A program made the translations under genes and the position numbers. This document shows positions 1 to 6,227 of a stretch of 6,227 nt of DNA, piece by piece (the stretch's first letter is position 1; every line of letters starts with the position of its first letter). Under the pieces are notes generated by a model. That model made no database searches, was not told where the DNA came from, and saw nothing but the letters and a program-made list of their open reading frames with translations. This stretch comes from JBBQIY01 sp964618405 (GTDB lineage: Bacteria; Verrucomicrobiota; Kiritimatiellia; RFP12; UBA3636), in NCBI GenBank assembly GCA_964618405.1, contig CAZUAY010000236.1:1-6227 (forward strand), in the 5' to 3' direction.

Positions 1-1407
1 GGGGGCTGCTCGGCCGTAGGCGGCGTCGATATACTCCTTCACCAAGGCTTGGGCGTTGTTCGAGTCGGGATCGTCGATCATGCGACTGAAGACGTAGACC
101 GTCGGGCCTTCGAGAGCCCATAGGTTGGCAGGCGGAGAGTCGAGGTTGAGGCCTGTGACCTGATTGGTTTTAAGCAAGTGGATGATTTTTTCGCTGTAAA
201 GCGGCGTCCGGACTGGGAGATAGCCGCAGAGGTGATAGCCGCCCCAGGCGTGTGATCCGCTAGCGAATCCGGCAGGTATTTTGAGGGTGCTCCAGGTCGC
301 AAACGCCTGCGGATAGGCACCAACGCCGACCATCAAATTGGAGGGAAATTCGGTGAAAGATTGCGGCGGTTTGCCGACGACGGTGTAGGCAGTGACGATG
401 ATTTTCTTGCCGGGTCGGTCTTTCAGGAGTTGTTCGGCCCAGCGGCGATTGAGTTGCCAGAGCTTTTCGCCCCAGTCGGAAGTGTCGAACAGTGCTTTAC
501 AAGCGTCGCATTCGCAGGGTTTGAAACCATCCGCTTGCAGAGATTTATAGGCGGTATAGCCGGCATCGAAGGATCGCAACATGTCCTGATAGATAAGTTT
601 TTGGACGTCAGGATTGGAGTAGCAGAGATGGGGTTCCTTGACCATTCCCTTCCAGCCGTGCTTGTACTCGCGGATGCGCTTGCCGCCTACCAAAGCGAAG
701 TATTCTGGGTGTGTTTCGGCATAGACCTCTGCGGGTACTGCGATTTCGTGGGTGTGCCCAATAAACTCGACTGTAACGTTGTCGAAGAAGTTCAGCGCGA
801 TTCGGGTGAGGTCTGTCGTCGGACGTCCGCCGGAATTGTAATTGAGCATCGGCTCTTTGCGTAGGTCGAGGTCGTCGGGCACGGCGACGCGCGGAGTCGC
901 GAGATGTTCGATGCCGGTGCGTCCGTTGGGCAGCAGAAAGCGCGTACCGCAGTACTGGCGCATGAAATCCAGAACCCCCTTGACAGTGCCGTGCGAGCAC
1001 GGGGTGTCATTGCTCCCTTTGATGGGGGCGGCGGCCCAGTCCCGACCGGCAATGATCAGGTTGCGTCCAGAAAGCTTCCAAGCATAAGTCCAGATCGGCA
1101 GGGTGTCAGGGTCGAGACCTGCGCTTCGCGCGGCAACCGTTGCGCCGAGGTAAATACCGGGTTGGTTGGGCTTGGCCTGCGCCTCAGGGACGACTGCGAC
1201 GGTCCAGCCGTTCGCAGCGAACATCTCCTGCAGCAAATTAGCGCTGTCCGCTAACGTTTTTTTCAGAATAGGATGTGTCGCGTTGTCCGGCAGGACAATC
1301 TGATAGGGGCACCCTTTTTCATCGGCGATGATTGTTTCCGCGAAAACGATTTGAGCGCTGAGCAACACAACTGCAGCTAAGACAGATTTACGTAACAAAA
1401 CATTCAT
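1..1407 (-). CDS. Secreted DUF4838 domain protein, glycosidase-like, 3' end beyond window
   Basis: The frame is open for exactly 469 codons from the ATG at 1407 to the left edge with no stop, so the C-terminus is missing. Residues 1-23 form a typical Sec signal peptide: Arg/Lys near the start, the hydrophobic stretch SVLAAVVLLSAQIVF, and likely cleavage after VFA. Residues about 27-165 resemble the GH20b/alpha-glucuronidase N-terminal alpha-beta domain, including a YLGAT strand, LIIAGRDW and the helix VKGVLDFMRQYCGTRFLLP. From about 185 a barrel-like region follows with family hallmarks: HPEYFALVGGKR (233-244), HLCYSNPDVQKL (260-271), and QADGF followed by the cysteine cluster CECDAC (291-303). 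These match my knowledge of DUF4838 proteins of PVC bacteria and Bacteroidetes. Activity is unknown; an exported carbohydrate-active role is inferred from domain type and neighbours. The start is supported by the signal peptide and a GAGGA at 1418-1422. The gene lies 32 bases downstream of the toroid gene. Only the family assignment is fairly secure. Confidence 0.85.
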   Translation of the reverse strand, partial: MNVLLRKSVLAAVVLLSAQIVFAETIIADEKGCPYQIVLPDNATHPILKKTLADSANLLQEMFAANGWTVAVVPEAQAKPNQPGIYLGATVAARSAGLDPDTLPIWTYAWKLSGRNLIIAGRDWAAAPIKGSNDTPCSHGTVKGVLDFMRQYCGTRFLLPNGRTGIEHLATPRVAVPDDLDLRKEPMLNYNSGGRPTTDLTRIALNFFDNVTVEFIGHTHEIAVPAEVYAETHPEYFALVGGKRIREYKHGWKGMVKEPHLCYSNPDVQKLIYQDMLRSFDAGYTAYKSLQADGFKPCECDACKALFDTSDWGEKLWQLNRRWAEQLLKDRPGKKIIVTAYTVVGKPPQSFTEFPSNLMVGVGAYPQAFATWSTLKIPAGFASGSHAWGGYHLCGYLPVRTPLYSEKIIHLLKTNQVTGLNLDSPPANLWALEGPTVYVFSRMIDDPDSNNAQALVKEYIDAAYGRAAP

Positions 1408-1417
1408 AGTCGAAACA

Positions 1418-1422
1418 TCCTC
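1418..1422 (-). promoter_or_regulatory. Ribosome binding site for the DUF4838 gene
   Basis: On the minus strand GAGGA lies 10 bases before the ATG at 1407. It overlaps another ATG (1418-1416) that opens a four-codon frame whose TGA overlaps the real start. Only the ATG at 1407 leads into the signal peptide, so the longer spacing is accepted. The site sits in the 32-base gap after the preceding gene, which suits translation from a shared message. Confidence 0.45.
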
Positions 1423-1439
1423 ATTTTGAGTTGATAGGG

Positions 1440-2690
1440 TTACTCGTCGAAACAAACTCCTGGTTTCGCTGCTTCGGCGAGAGAGAGACCAGCAAACCCA
1501 GTCGCTTGCACGGCGAACTGTCCGTAGGATGTTTCGGGATCAGACATGGCACCCGCCATTTTAGCCTCTTCACGCCGACAGAGGAATCCCACCCCTTGAT
1601 CCAGAATAGCGCGCAACTGAGGATCTTCCTCGATCTGATTTAGGTAATAGGAGAAGCCATACAGAATTCCACAACTTTTCGCCAACTCCCAAAAGAGCCG
1701 AATCCCCATCCTTGAAGAGGGCAGTTGCGTCCTTCGATGATCCCGCTCTTGCTCCGTCTCACCCAGTGCCGGGAAACGCTTCTTCCATGAATCCTCAGTT
1801 ATCGGTTCGGTCGTCGTATTGAAGGTAAACCAATTTCCCCGCCACTGGGAGAGAATTCCATTCGTACTGAAAATCCACTCTTTTAATCGTTTCGAAATTA
1901 AAGACTTCAACTCGGCGTCCTTCGTGACGCGATGCGTCCAGCACAAACCTTCGAACAGGTAGAAGATTCGGCTATAATCTTCCAAAATGTACTCGCTCGG
2001 AAGGGGGTAGACGCTTAGGTTGACAGGGCGTCCATCCGCAAGCCAATGGTCTCGGCATTGGAAACGCATGCAATCTTCAGCATGAATCCGATATTCATCC
2101 TCGCCGGTTAGTTGATAAAACATGGAAAACGCGGTGGCCACGTTTGACATCGCCATCGTGTAGGGTGTATTGACTTTGTGTCCCACCCAGATACCGTTCC
2201 CATAGCCACCGCCGGGAAGAGCCCAGATGGAAACCCAGTTATCAAACCAACTTCGAATCGCCTCGATATATATTTTTTTCTTGGCAGGATCGAGGTACTT
2301 GACCGTCTGAATAACGGCACCTAAGTTGGAACCGTTGTCGGCAAGATTCACTTTGCCATTTCGCAAAATATCTTGAAACTCAGCCTTACTCAGGTTTTTG
2401 GCAGGCTGCTGGCGAAAATTTGACGTAAAGCCACCGTTCGGTAATTGTTCCGAAAGATAGAGATCCGTGGATTGAACCACCGCATCTAAGTATCGCTTAT
2501 CGCCAAGAATATCGTATGCGCACAGTAATGCCCGGGCAGGATAGAAGATCATATACCATTCACGGCTTGGTGTTCCACCCTCGACACAGCGATAGAACCC
2601 GTTTTCGGTTTTTCTTGCAAGAATCCAGTCGCAGTATTCTTTTAGCATCGTTTTCGAGACAGATTCTTGTTCTTCATTTCGTGTGTACAT
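1440..2690 (-). CDS. Uncharacterised cytosolic alpha/alpha-toroid protein
   Basis: This complete frame of 416 residues has no signal peptide or membrane segment. I do not recognise a named family. It is mostly helical, with recurring helix pairs separated by Gly/Asn-rich loops. Examples are YPARALLCAYDILGDKRYLD (50-69) before LPNGGF (83-88); NGSNLGAVIQTVKYL (119-133) before PGGGYGNGIW (159-168); MSNVATAFSMFYQLTGEDEY (181-200); and ILEDYSRIFYLFEGLCW (235-251). This pattern is typical of (alpha/alpha) toroids such as unsaturated glucuronyl hydrolases (GH88/GH105), epimerases and PL10-type lyases, which process uronic acids or other sugars. Aromatics (W45, Y46, W149, W152, W168, W283, W287) and acidic residues (D118, E237, D238) are candidates for sugar binding or catalysis, but none can be assigned. 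It sits 78 bases downstream of the barrel gene and 32 bases upstream of the DUF4838 gene, suggesting a joint glycan pathway. Met15 is an alternative start, but Met1 has the better ribosome site. Confidence 0.85.
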   Translation of the reverse strand: MYTRNEEQESVSKTMLKEYCDWILARKTENGFYRCVEGGTPSREWYMIFYPARALLCAYDILGDKRYLDAVVQSTDLYLSEQLPNGGFTSNFRQQPAKNLSKAEFQDILRNGKVNLADNGSNLGAVIQTVKYLDPAKKKIYIEAIRSWFDNWVSIWALPGGGYGNGIWVGHKVNTPYTMAMSNVATAFSMFYQLTGEDEYRIHAEDCMRFQCRDHWLADGRPVNLSVYPLPSEYILEDYSRIFYLFEGLCWTHRVTKDAELKSLISKRLKEWIFSTNGILSQWRGNWFTFNTTTEPITEDSWKKRFPALGETEQERDHRRTQLPSSRMGIRLFWELAKSCGILYGFSYYLNQIEEDPQLRAILDQGVGFLCRREEAKMAGAMSDPETSYGQFAVQATGFAGLSLAEAAKPGVCFDE

Positions 2691-2696
2691 TATGGT

Positions 2697-2702
2697 TCCC
2701 TT
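2697..2702 (-). promoter_or_regulatory. Ribosome binding site for the toroid gene
   Basis: On the minus strand AAGGGA lies 6 bases before the ATG at 2690. This is a good Shine-Dalgarno match at normal spacing, and it favours Met1 over the internal Met15 at 2648, whose upstream sequence is coding-like and has no comparable purine block. Confidence 0.5.
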
Positions 2703-2768
2703 TTGTTAGATCACAGAGTAGGTTGAGGTGGAATATTGCGGTTCGTCGTATGTTCTTTAATCACGGCG

Positions 2769-4907
2769 TTATGACTTTTGTTGAGTCGTAATCGCGTGTA
2801 AGCGTGGGTGAATCTCCTCTATCACGGCTCGGCGCGTCATTTTGATTTTCCAACGCAACTGCTCGGCTGAGGCACAATAATCAAGCTCTTGCGTGTACCC
2901 CAACCGAGAATCGGTTTCGACGAGCCGGATGGTTGCCAGGGCATTACGAATCTCTGCTTCAGCAATGTCGATCAACTCTCGCAAAATGGCCGCATGCTCT
3001 TTCTCTGGAGCCGGTTCGGGAGCTGTCAAAGGATCGAGGTCTATCCCTTCTCTTCGACCACCCTTCCAAATTAGCCCGTTATCGATGCAAATGCCAAGAC
3101 GCCACTTCAGCGCATGCCAACGCTTGACATGAACCGTGGTGCGCGCCGTGTTCTCGATGAACCGAGCGACACCCAGAATACCTTCAAGTTTCTCAAGCGA
3201 AAGTCCTTTCAATTTCGCAGCGACACGTTCGAGCGAATCGCAGCCCTCCTTATAAAGCTCCATCATGCGTGTGTATTCATCCGTCTCCCATTGCAATTTT
3301 TTTGCTTGATCTGGGCTATAGCGATAAACGGTATCGCAGGTGAAGTTTGGATCCCGCCTCGAACGAGGTCCGATCGGCAGCTTCTCGCTTCGCTCAAAAA
3401 AGAGAGGGTACGAGGGGCCGATACGGCAAGGTCCATACTGCTCATGGTTCGTTGGAATGCAATGACCGATGCCGTCGCTGAACCGTTGCAGTGCCTCCAG
3501 CACAGCATCGGCATGAGCGGCACCAAAATCTCGCGTCACGATACGCGCCAGATACTCGGTGAGATCAGGCATCGGCTCATAGAATGCGACCTTTGCCAAT
3601 TCCGGAATGATTGACGGCCAAAAACCGATTGTGTGCGAATCCATGATCCCATCAAGGCGCCACTCATCCTGCGCACGATTGACAGCCAGAAAGCGCTTGA
3701 TCCAAGCCTGTGGTGTCGGCAGATAGGGCACAGCACCAATGTCCCATGTATTGCCCACAGTATTCGTCAAGCTGTACATCCGTAGACCACGCCGCTTGGC
3801 CGCCTCCGACTCCGAGGCGAAATACGTACCGGGGCCGGTAAACCAAAGCGTGATATCGGAACAGACTTCAGTGACACCCGGTGCAACTTCAAACTTTTCC
3901 CACATTTCGAAGGTCGCCATGAACGTAATGTCTGTCGGAAGCCGTTCGATCAGTTTGAGGCGCAAATCGGCGTCAATATAGCACCAGTTGTAAGACCAGA
4001 GAATCACATCGGCATCAGGCTTTATCGCACGCACGACATCCCGCATGAGCGCAATGAAATCGGGGTAGTCCTCACAGGGGAACCAACCGGGGCTGGGTTT
4101 CGATTCGCCGAGCGATGACCGCCAGTCACGGCCCGTTGTACGGGGATCATGTGAGGGGAATTCCGCCGTTTCGCCAAGAAAAATCATGCCTTTTAACCCG
4201 GGACACAACTCAAAATACTGACCCTGCCGAGAAGCATAATAGGCAAAAGCATCAGGATCGGAGGGATGGCGGTGGTTTTTAAAACGCGAAAGGCAATAGA
4301 CATCGATCCCGAAGGTCGCGGCGCGACGGATCACGTCGTTAACCGCCGTGCGGGCATCGGGATTATCGATCACGTGCCTCAACTCCACCATGATCGCGTC
4401 CATACCCGCATGGGCGATGGCCGATAGGTGCTCATCGGGGTAGAGGCTGTCCCCAATACCAGAATGGACAATACGCGGTGAAAACCGAGCGGTCCGCCGA
4501 ATCGTTCCAGTCTCAAAACCGGGAACGCCGCTCATATTCATTTCGTCTTCTACAAAGTAACAGCCCTGCGCAACTGCACGTTCGTCAACCCCGGCAATGT
4601 CGATTCCTTCCTGTGTGCGAATTTCAAACGTTCTCGGAGGCAACTGAGGGTCGACGACAAGCTGAATTGCTTGCGCATACCGACTGGCGTCTGTCACGAC
4701 CGGAACATCCAAGCCCATCGAAACCGAGAAATAGTCACGCAAATCTTCTGCAACCCGGCGGCGTACAGCACCCGCCTGCTTTGGACGCAAAATGCACCAT
4801 TGTTCCGTAACGCGAGTACCCGTAAAGGTACTAACGCGTTCAGGTTTCAGACGGTCGGGTAGATGCACAGTCAATAAAACATTGCGAAAATCGTATAAAT
4901 TACTCAT
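2769..4907 (-). CDS. GH20b-domain TIM-barrel glycosidase-like protein, cytosolic
   Basis: This complete frame of 712 residues has no signal peptide. Residues about 33-122 look like the GH20b/alpha-glucuronidase N-terminal domain, ending in GIDIAGVDERAVAQGCYFVE (101-120). A TIM barrel follows, with eight candidate strands in order: PRIVHSG (144-150), DAIMVELRH (170-178), IDVYCLSRF (201-209), MIFLGET (241-247), DVILWSYNW (300-308), ITFMATFEM (327-335), LRMYSLTNTVG (375-385) and GIMDSHTIGFW (420-430). E246, at the end of strand 4, occupies the place of the GH20 general acid, but the HxGGDE signature is absent; E334, E337 and D423 are other candidates. A helical C-terminal region (about 440-712) contains CRIGPSYPLFFER (494-506). 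The family resembles uncharacterised GH20/GH67-like hydrolases; the reaction and substrate are not known to me. An in-frame TAG stands directly before the ATG, so the protein cannot start further upstream. It lies 85 bases after the beta-helix gene. Confidence 0.85.
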   Translation of the reverse strand: MSNLYDFRNVLLTVHLPDRLKPERVSTFTGTRVTEQWCILRPKQAGAVRRRVAEDLRDYFSVSMGLDVPVVTDASRYAQAIQLVVDPQLPPRTFEIRTQEGIDIAGVDERAVAQGCYFVEDEMNMSGVPGFETGTIRRTARFSPRIVHSGIGDSLYPDEHLSAIAHAGMDAIMVELRHVIDNPDARTAVNDVIRRAATFGIDVYCLSRFKNHRHPSDPDAFAYYASRQGQYFELCPGLKGMIFLGETAEFPSHDPRTTGRDWRSSLGESKPSPGWFPCEDYPDFIALMRDVVRAIKPDADVILWSYNWCYIDADLRLKLIERLPTDITFMATFEMWEKFEVAPGVTEVCSDITLWFTGPGTYFASESEAAKRRGLRMYSLTNTVGNTWDIGAVPYLPTPQAWIKRFLAVNRAQDEWRLDGIMDSHTIGFWPSIIPELAKVAFYEPMPDLTEYLARIVTRDFGAAHADAVLEALQRFSDGIGHCIPTNHEQYGPCRIGPSYPLFFERSEKLPIGPRSRRDPNFTCDTVYRYSPDQAKKLQWETDEYTRMMELYKEGCDSLERVAAKLKGLSLEKLEGILGVARFIENTARTTVHVKRWHALKWRLGICIDNGLIWKGGRREGIDLDPLTAPEPAPEKEHAAILRELIDIAEAEIRNALATIRLVETDSRLGYTQELDYCASAEQLRWKIKMTRRAVIEEIHPRLHAITTQQKS

Positions 4908-4992
4908 CTATTCTACAGTTCTTGATTCATGCTAAGATTTACCCCATCGTTTTTTCGTGGTGTGGCCGCGCGGAGGGCTAGCCTCTAACTCC
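4908..4992. other. Intergenic gap between beta-helix and barrel genes
   Basis: This is the longest gap in the window, at 85 bases. On the minus strand it begins with a GC-rich part containing the palindromes GGCTAGCC and CCGCGCGG, then a run of six A and an AT-rich stretch up to the barrel-protein start. The GAGG/CCTC pairing possible here gives only a four-base stem with no following T run, so it is not an intrinsic terminator for the minus-strand genes. There is no Shine-Dalgarno block near the ATG at 4907. A TAGAAT hexamer ends two bases before that ATG, but no -35 partner is visible at normal spacing. Confidence 0.4.
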
Positions 4993-6227
4993 TCAGCGGA
5001 TCTGAAACAGCGTTCCTAAGCTCTCGAACTCGTAAGCGCCGATATCCACGGTGCCGACAAAAGCGCCGAGCCGCGGCTTTCCGGCCAAATCTTTCGCGCC
5101 GAGCATCCAGGCCTGATTTAGCCCTGCATTGCGGCAAGGCGAGGCGTGCGTGAGGCGGTAGTCGCCGTTCGGCGCATCGACAAACAGCGGATCAACATCC
5201 AGATTTCCTGTCAGGTAGTAGTTTCCTGCTAAGTCCGTGATCGGGGACGCGCAGCAATACTCGTAGTTTTTGGTGCCACCCCAGTTATTAACGTTGTTCG
5301 GGCTGTTGCCTCGGACAATCGAGTTACGTATATGCATCGTACTGGCAGCGTAGGGAGCACTAATTCCACCGCCATCGCCGTAGTTATCCGTAATCGTGCA
5401 ATTTTCGACCAACACCCTTGTGGAGAGTAGATTCGCGCCCGCTGCGATCGCGCCACCCCAACCCGTGGCTCGATTTCGAATGAACAGGCAGTTACGAACG
5501 ATATTCGTACCGATTTCGGTTCTGAAGCAAACCCCAGCCGCGTAGGCAGCCTGATTGTTCTTAAAGGTTGAATTTTCGATTGTGATTGCCTGCGCCGACG
5601 CGTGATCTACCCCCCCACCATAGCCTGCGCCGAGATCGTGCAACCGATTTCCCTCAAAAATACAGTTCCGGATCCAGGAATCCGCCACGCTATTTCTAAT
5701 TCCGACACCTGCGCCATGAGAAGTCCGGTTGTAAGATTCCTGGGCGCGCTGGCCCATTCCGGTGTTATTCAAGAATTCGCATGCCTCAACCGTTAAACGG
5801 CCACCATCGAAGCTAAAACCCGCACCAAAGGGCTCGCGTCCAATTGAAAGATTGTTCTCGATTCGCGACTGTGAAAGTGCCACATAAAAAGCCGATCCAC
5901 TGGCTCCTTCAGCAGCAATGCCGGCACCGCAGGCCCTGTTGTTAGCATCACCTTTGGGCAGACTATTTTCAGAGACAATACAATTTCGGATGATCGCCGT
6001 ACCGGCCATCACGTTCCGATGATCAATGCGGATGCCCTGGCCCGACTCGCCCCATTGGCCCTGGTCGAAGCAGCGGGTGACCGTGAGGTTCTCGAGGCGC
6101 AGTAGCGGCGCGGAGTCGATCGGTGCGGGCAGCGTGGCGACGATGCCCTTGCGGTTGCCGAAGGCACCGTCGCCGCCGTCGAGGATGACCTCCTCGCGTG
6201 AGTACGCCCCGATCAACTGTAACGGTT
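4993..6227 (-). CDS. Right-handed parallel beta-helix protein, choice-of-anchor Q-like C-terminus, 5' end beyond window
   Basis: The frame ends with TGA at 4993-4995 and runs open to the right edge. The first apparent start at 6216 is a TTG preceded in frame by codons for Pro-Leu-Gln, so it is an internal Leu and the N-terminus, presumably with a signal peptide, lies outside. Numbering from that TTG, residues 2-18 (IGAYSREEVILDGGDGA) match the early part of pectate-lyase-like beta-helices. About nine coils follow, each with a core such as IRNCIFEGN, IENSTFKNN or VENCTITDN between Gly-rich turns (GAGI, GAGF, GGGV, GGAI, GGGI). Residues 340-397 carry DVDPLFVDAPNGDYRLTHAS, SPCRNAG, DLAGKPRLG and VDIGAYE, which I know from choice-of-anchor Q proteins. 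Only about ten residues follow VDIGAYE, with no LPXTG or PEP-CTERM tag. Such proteins are exported and often bind or cleave polysaccharides; enzymatic activity is not shown here. It is the first visible gene of the cluster. Confidence 0.88.
   Translation of the reverse strand, partial: PLQLIGAYSREEVILDGGDGAFGNRKGIVATLPAPIDSAPLLRLENLTVTRCFDQGQWGESGQGIRIDHRNVMAGTAIIRNCIVSENSLPKGDANNRACGAGIAAEGASGSAFYVALSQSRIENNLSIGREPFGAGFSFDGGRLTVEACEFLNNTGMGQRAQESYNRTSHGAGVGIRNSVADSWIRNCIFEGNRLHDLGAGYGGGVDHASAQAITIENSTFKNNQAAYAAGVCFRTEIGTNIVRNCLFIRNRATGWGGAIAAGANLLSTRVLVENCTITDNYGDGGGISAPYAASTMHIRNSIVRGNSPNNVNNWGGTKNYEYCCASPITDLAGNYYLTGNLDVDPLFVDAPNGDYRLTHASPCRNAGLNQAWMLGAKDLAGKPRLGAFVGTVDIGAYEFESLGTLFQIR
5026..5205 (-). 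other. Choice-of-anchor Q-like C-terminal motif
   Basis: This segment encodes residues 338-397 (numbered from the TTG at 6216). It contains DVDPLFVD, GDYRLTHASPCRNAG, DLAGKPRLG and VDIGAYEFE in the order seen in choice-of-anchor Q proteins, where the block normally precedes one of several surface-anchoring tags. Here the protein stops shortly after it, with SLGTLFQIR. Confidence 0.7.
5302..6096 (-). repeat. Beta-helix coil repeats within the coding region
   Basis: These are degenerate protein-level repeats, not DNA tandem repeats. Core segments recur about every 26-37 residues: LENLTVTRC, IRNCIVSEN, LSQSRIENN, VEACEFLNN, IRNCIFEGN, IENSTFKNN, VRNCLFIRN, VENCTITDN and IRNSIVRGN. The alternation of a short hydrophobic strand, an Asn/Cys or Asn/Ser turn and a second strand ending in Asn is the usual signature of parallel beta-helix rungs with an asparagine ladder. 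Several units carry Cys at the same position, suggesting a stacked Cys/Ser column inside the helix. Confidence 0.8.

Noticed and set aside
361..864. A 167-codon open frame on the plus strand
   Set aside because: It lies wholly antisense to the DUF4838 gene, which has a signal peptide and family motifs across the same bases, and its translation resembles no known family.
608..1052. Overlapping minus-strand frames of 130 and 86 codons
   Set aside because: They are in other frames of the DUF4838 gene and read as Arg/Pro/Ser-rich shadow translation.
2691..2768. Promoter or terminator in the 78-base gap between barrel and toroid genes
   Set aside because: No stem-loop with T run and no paired -35/-10 elements are visible; only the AAGGGA ribosome site is supported.
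3114..3614. A 166-codon open frame on the plus strand
   Set aside because: It is antisense to the C-terminal half of the barrel protein, is low in recognisable motifs, and has no ribosome site or neighbour that would support it.
4908..4945. TAGAAT as a sigma70 -10 element for the barrel gene
   Set aside because: No TTGACA-like hexamer lies 15-19 bases upstream, and the hexamer would place the transcript start at the ATG itself; evidence is too weak for a promoter call.
4960..4992. GC-rich palindromes GGCTAGCC and CCGCGCGG as a terminator after the beta-helix gene
   Set aside because: The best stem is four base pairs and no T run follows on the minus strand; a run of A follows instead.
6214..6216. 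TTG as the start of the beta-helix protein
   Set aside because: The same frame continues upstream to the window edge, and the TTG falls inside a typical beta-helix strand (PLQLIGAYS), so it codes for an internal Leu.

Overview
The window holds four protein-coding genes, all on the minus strand. Read in the direction of transcription (right to left) they are: the 3' part of a secreted-type parallel beta-helix protein ending in a choice-of-anchor Q-like motif (4993-6227, 5' end beyond the window); a 712-residue cytosolic glycosidase-like TIM-barrel protein with a GH20b-type N-terminal domain (2769-4907); a 416-residue cytosolic protein that looks like an alpha/alpha toroid (1440-2690); and the first 469 residues of a secreted DUF4838-type protein with a clear signal peptide (1-1407, 3' end beyond the window). 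The gaps are 85, 78 and 32 bases. None holds a convincing intrinsic terminator, so the genes could be one transcription unit, although this is not proven.

No RNA gene, insertion sequence, CRISPR array, integrase, transporter or regulator is visible. Long open frames on the plus strand (for example 361-864 and 3114-3614) are shadows of the minus-strand genes.

The likely source is a member of the PVC group (Lentisphaerota, Kiritimatiellota, Verrucomicrobiota or Planctomycetota), or another uncultured polysaccharide degrader. This rests on the combination of DUF4838, beta-helix/choice-of-anchor Q and GH20b-barrel proteins, the absence of SusC/SusD-type genes, and the moderate-to-high GC. It is an inference from gene content, as there is no phylogenetic marker here.

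The working picture is a small uncharacterised glycan-processing locus. Two exported proteins (beta-helix and DUF4838) would act outside the cytoplasm, and two proteins without signal peptides (barrel and toroid) would act on imported oligosaccharides. Three of the four proteins belong to families with no firmly assigned activity known to me, and the two barrel proteins lack the textbook GH20 catalytic Asp-Glu signature. This makes the cluster a candidate for undescribed carbohydrate chemistry, but the substrate cannot be read from the sequence.
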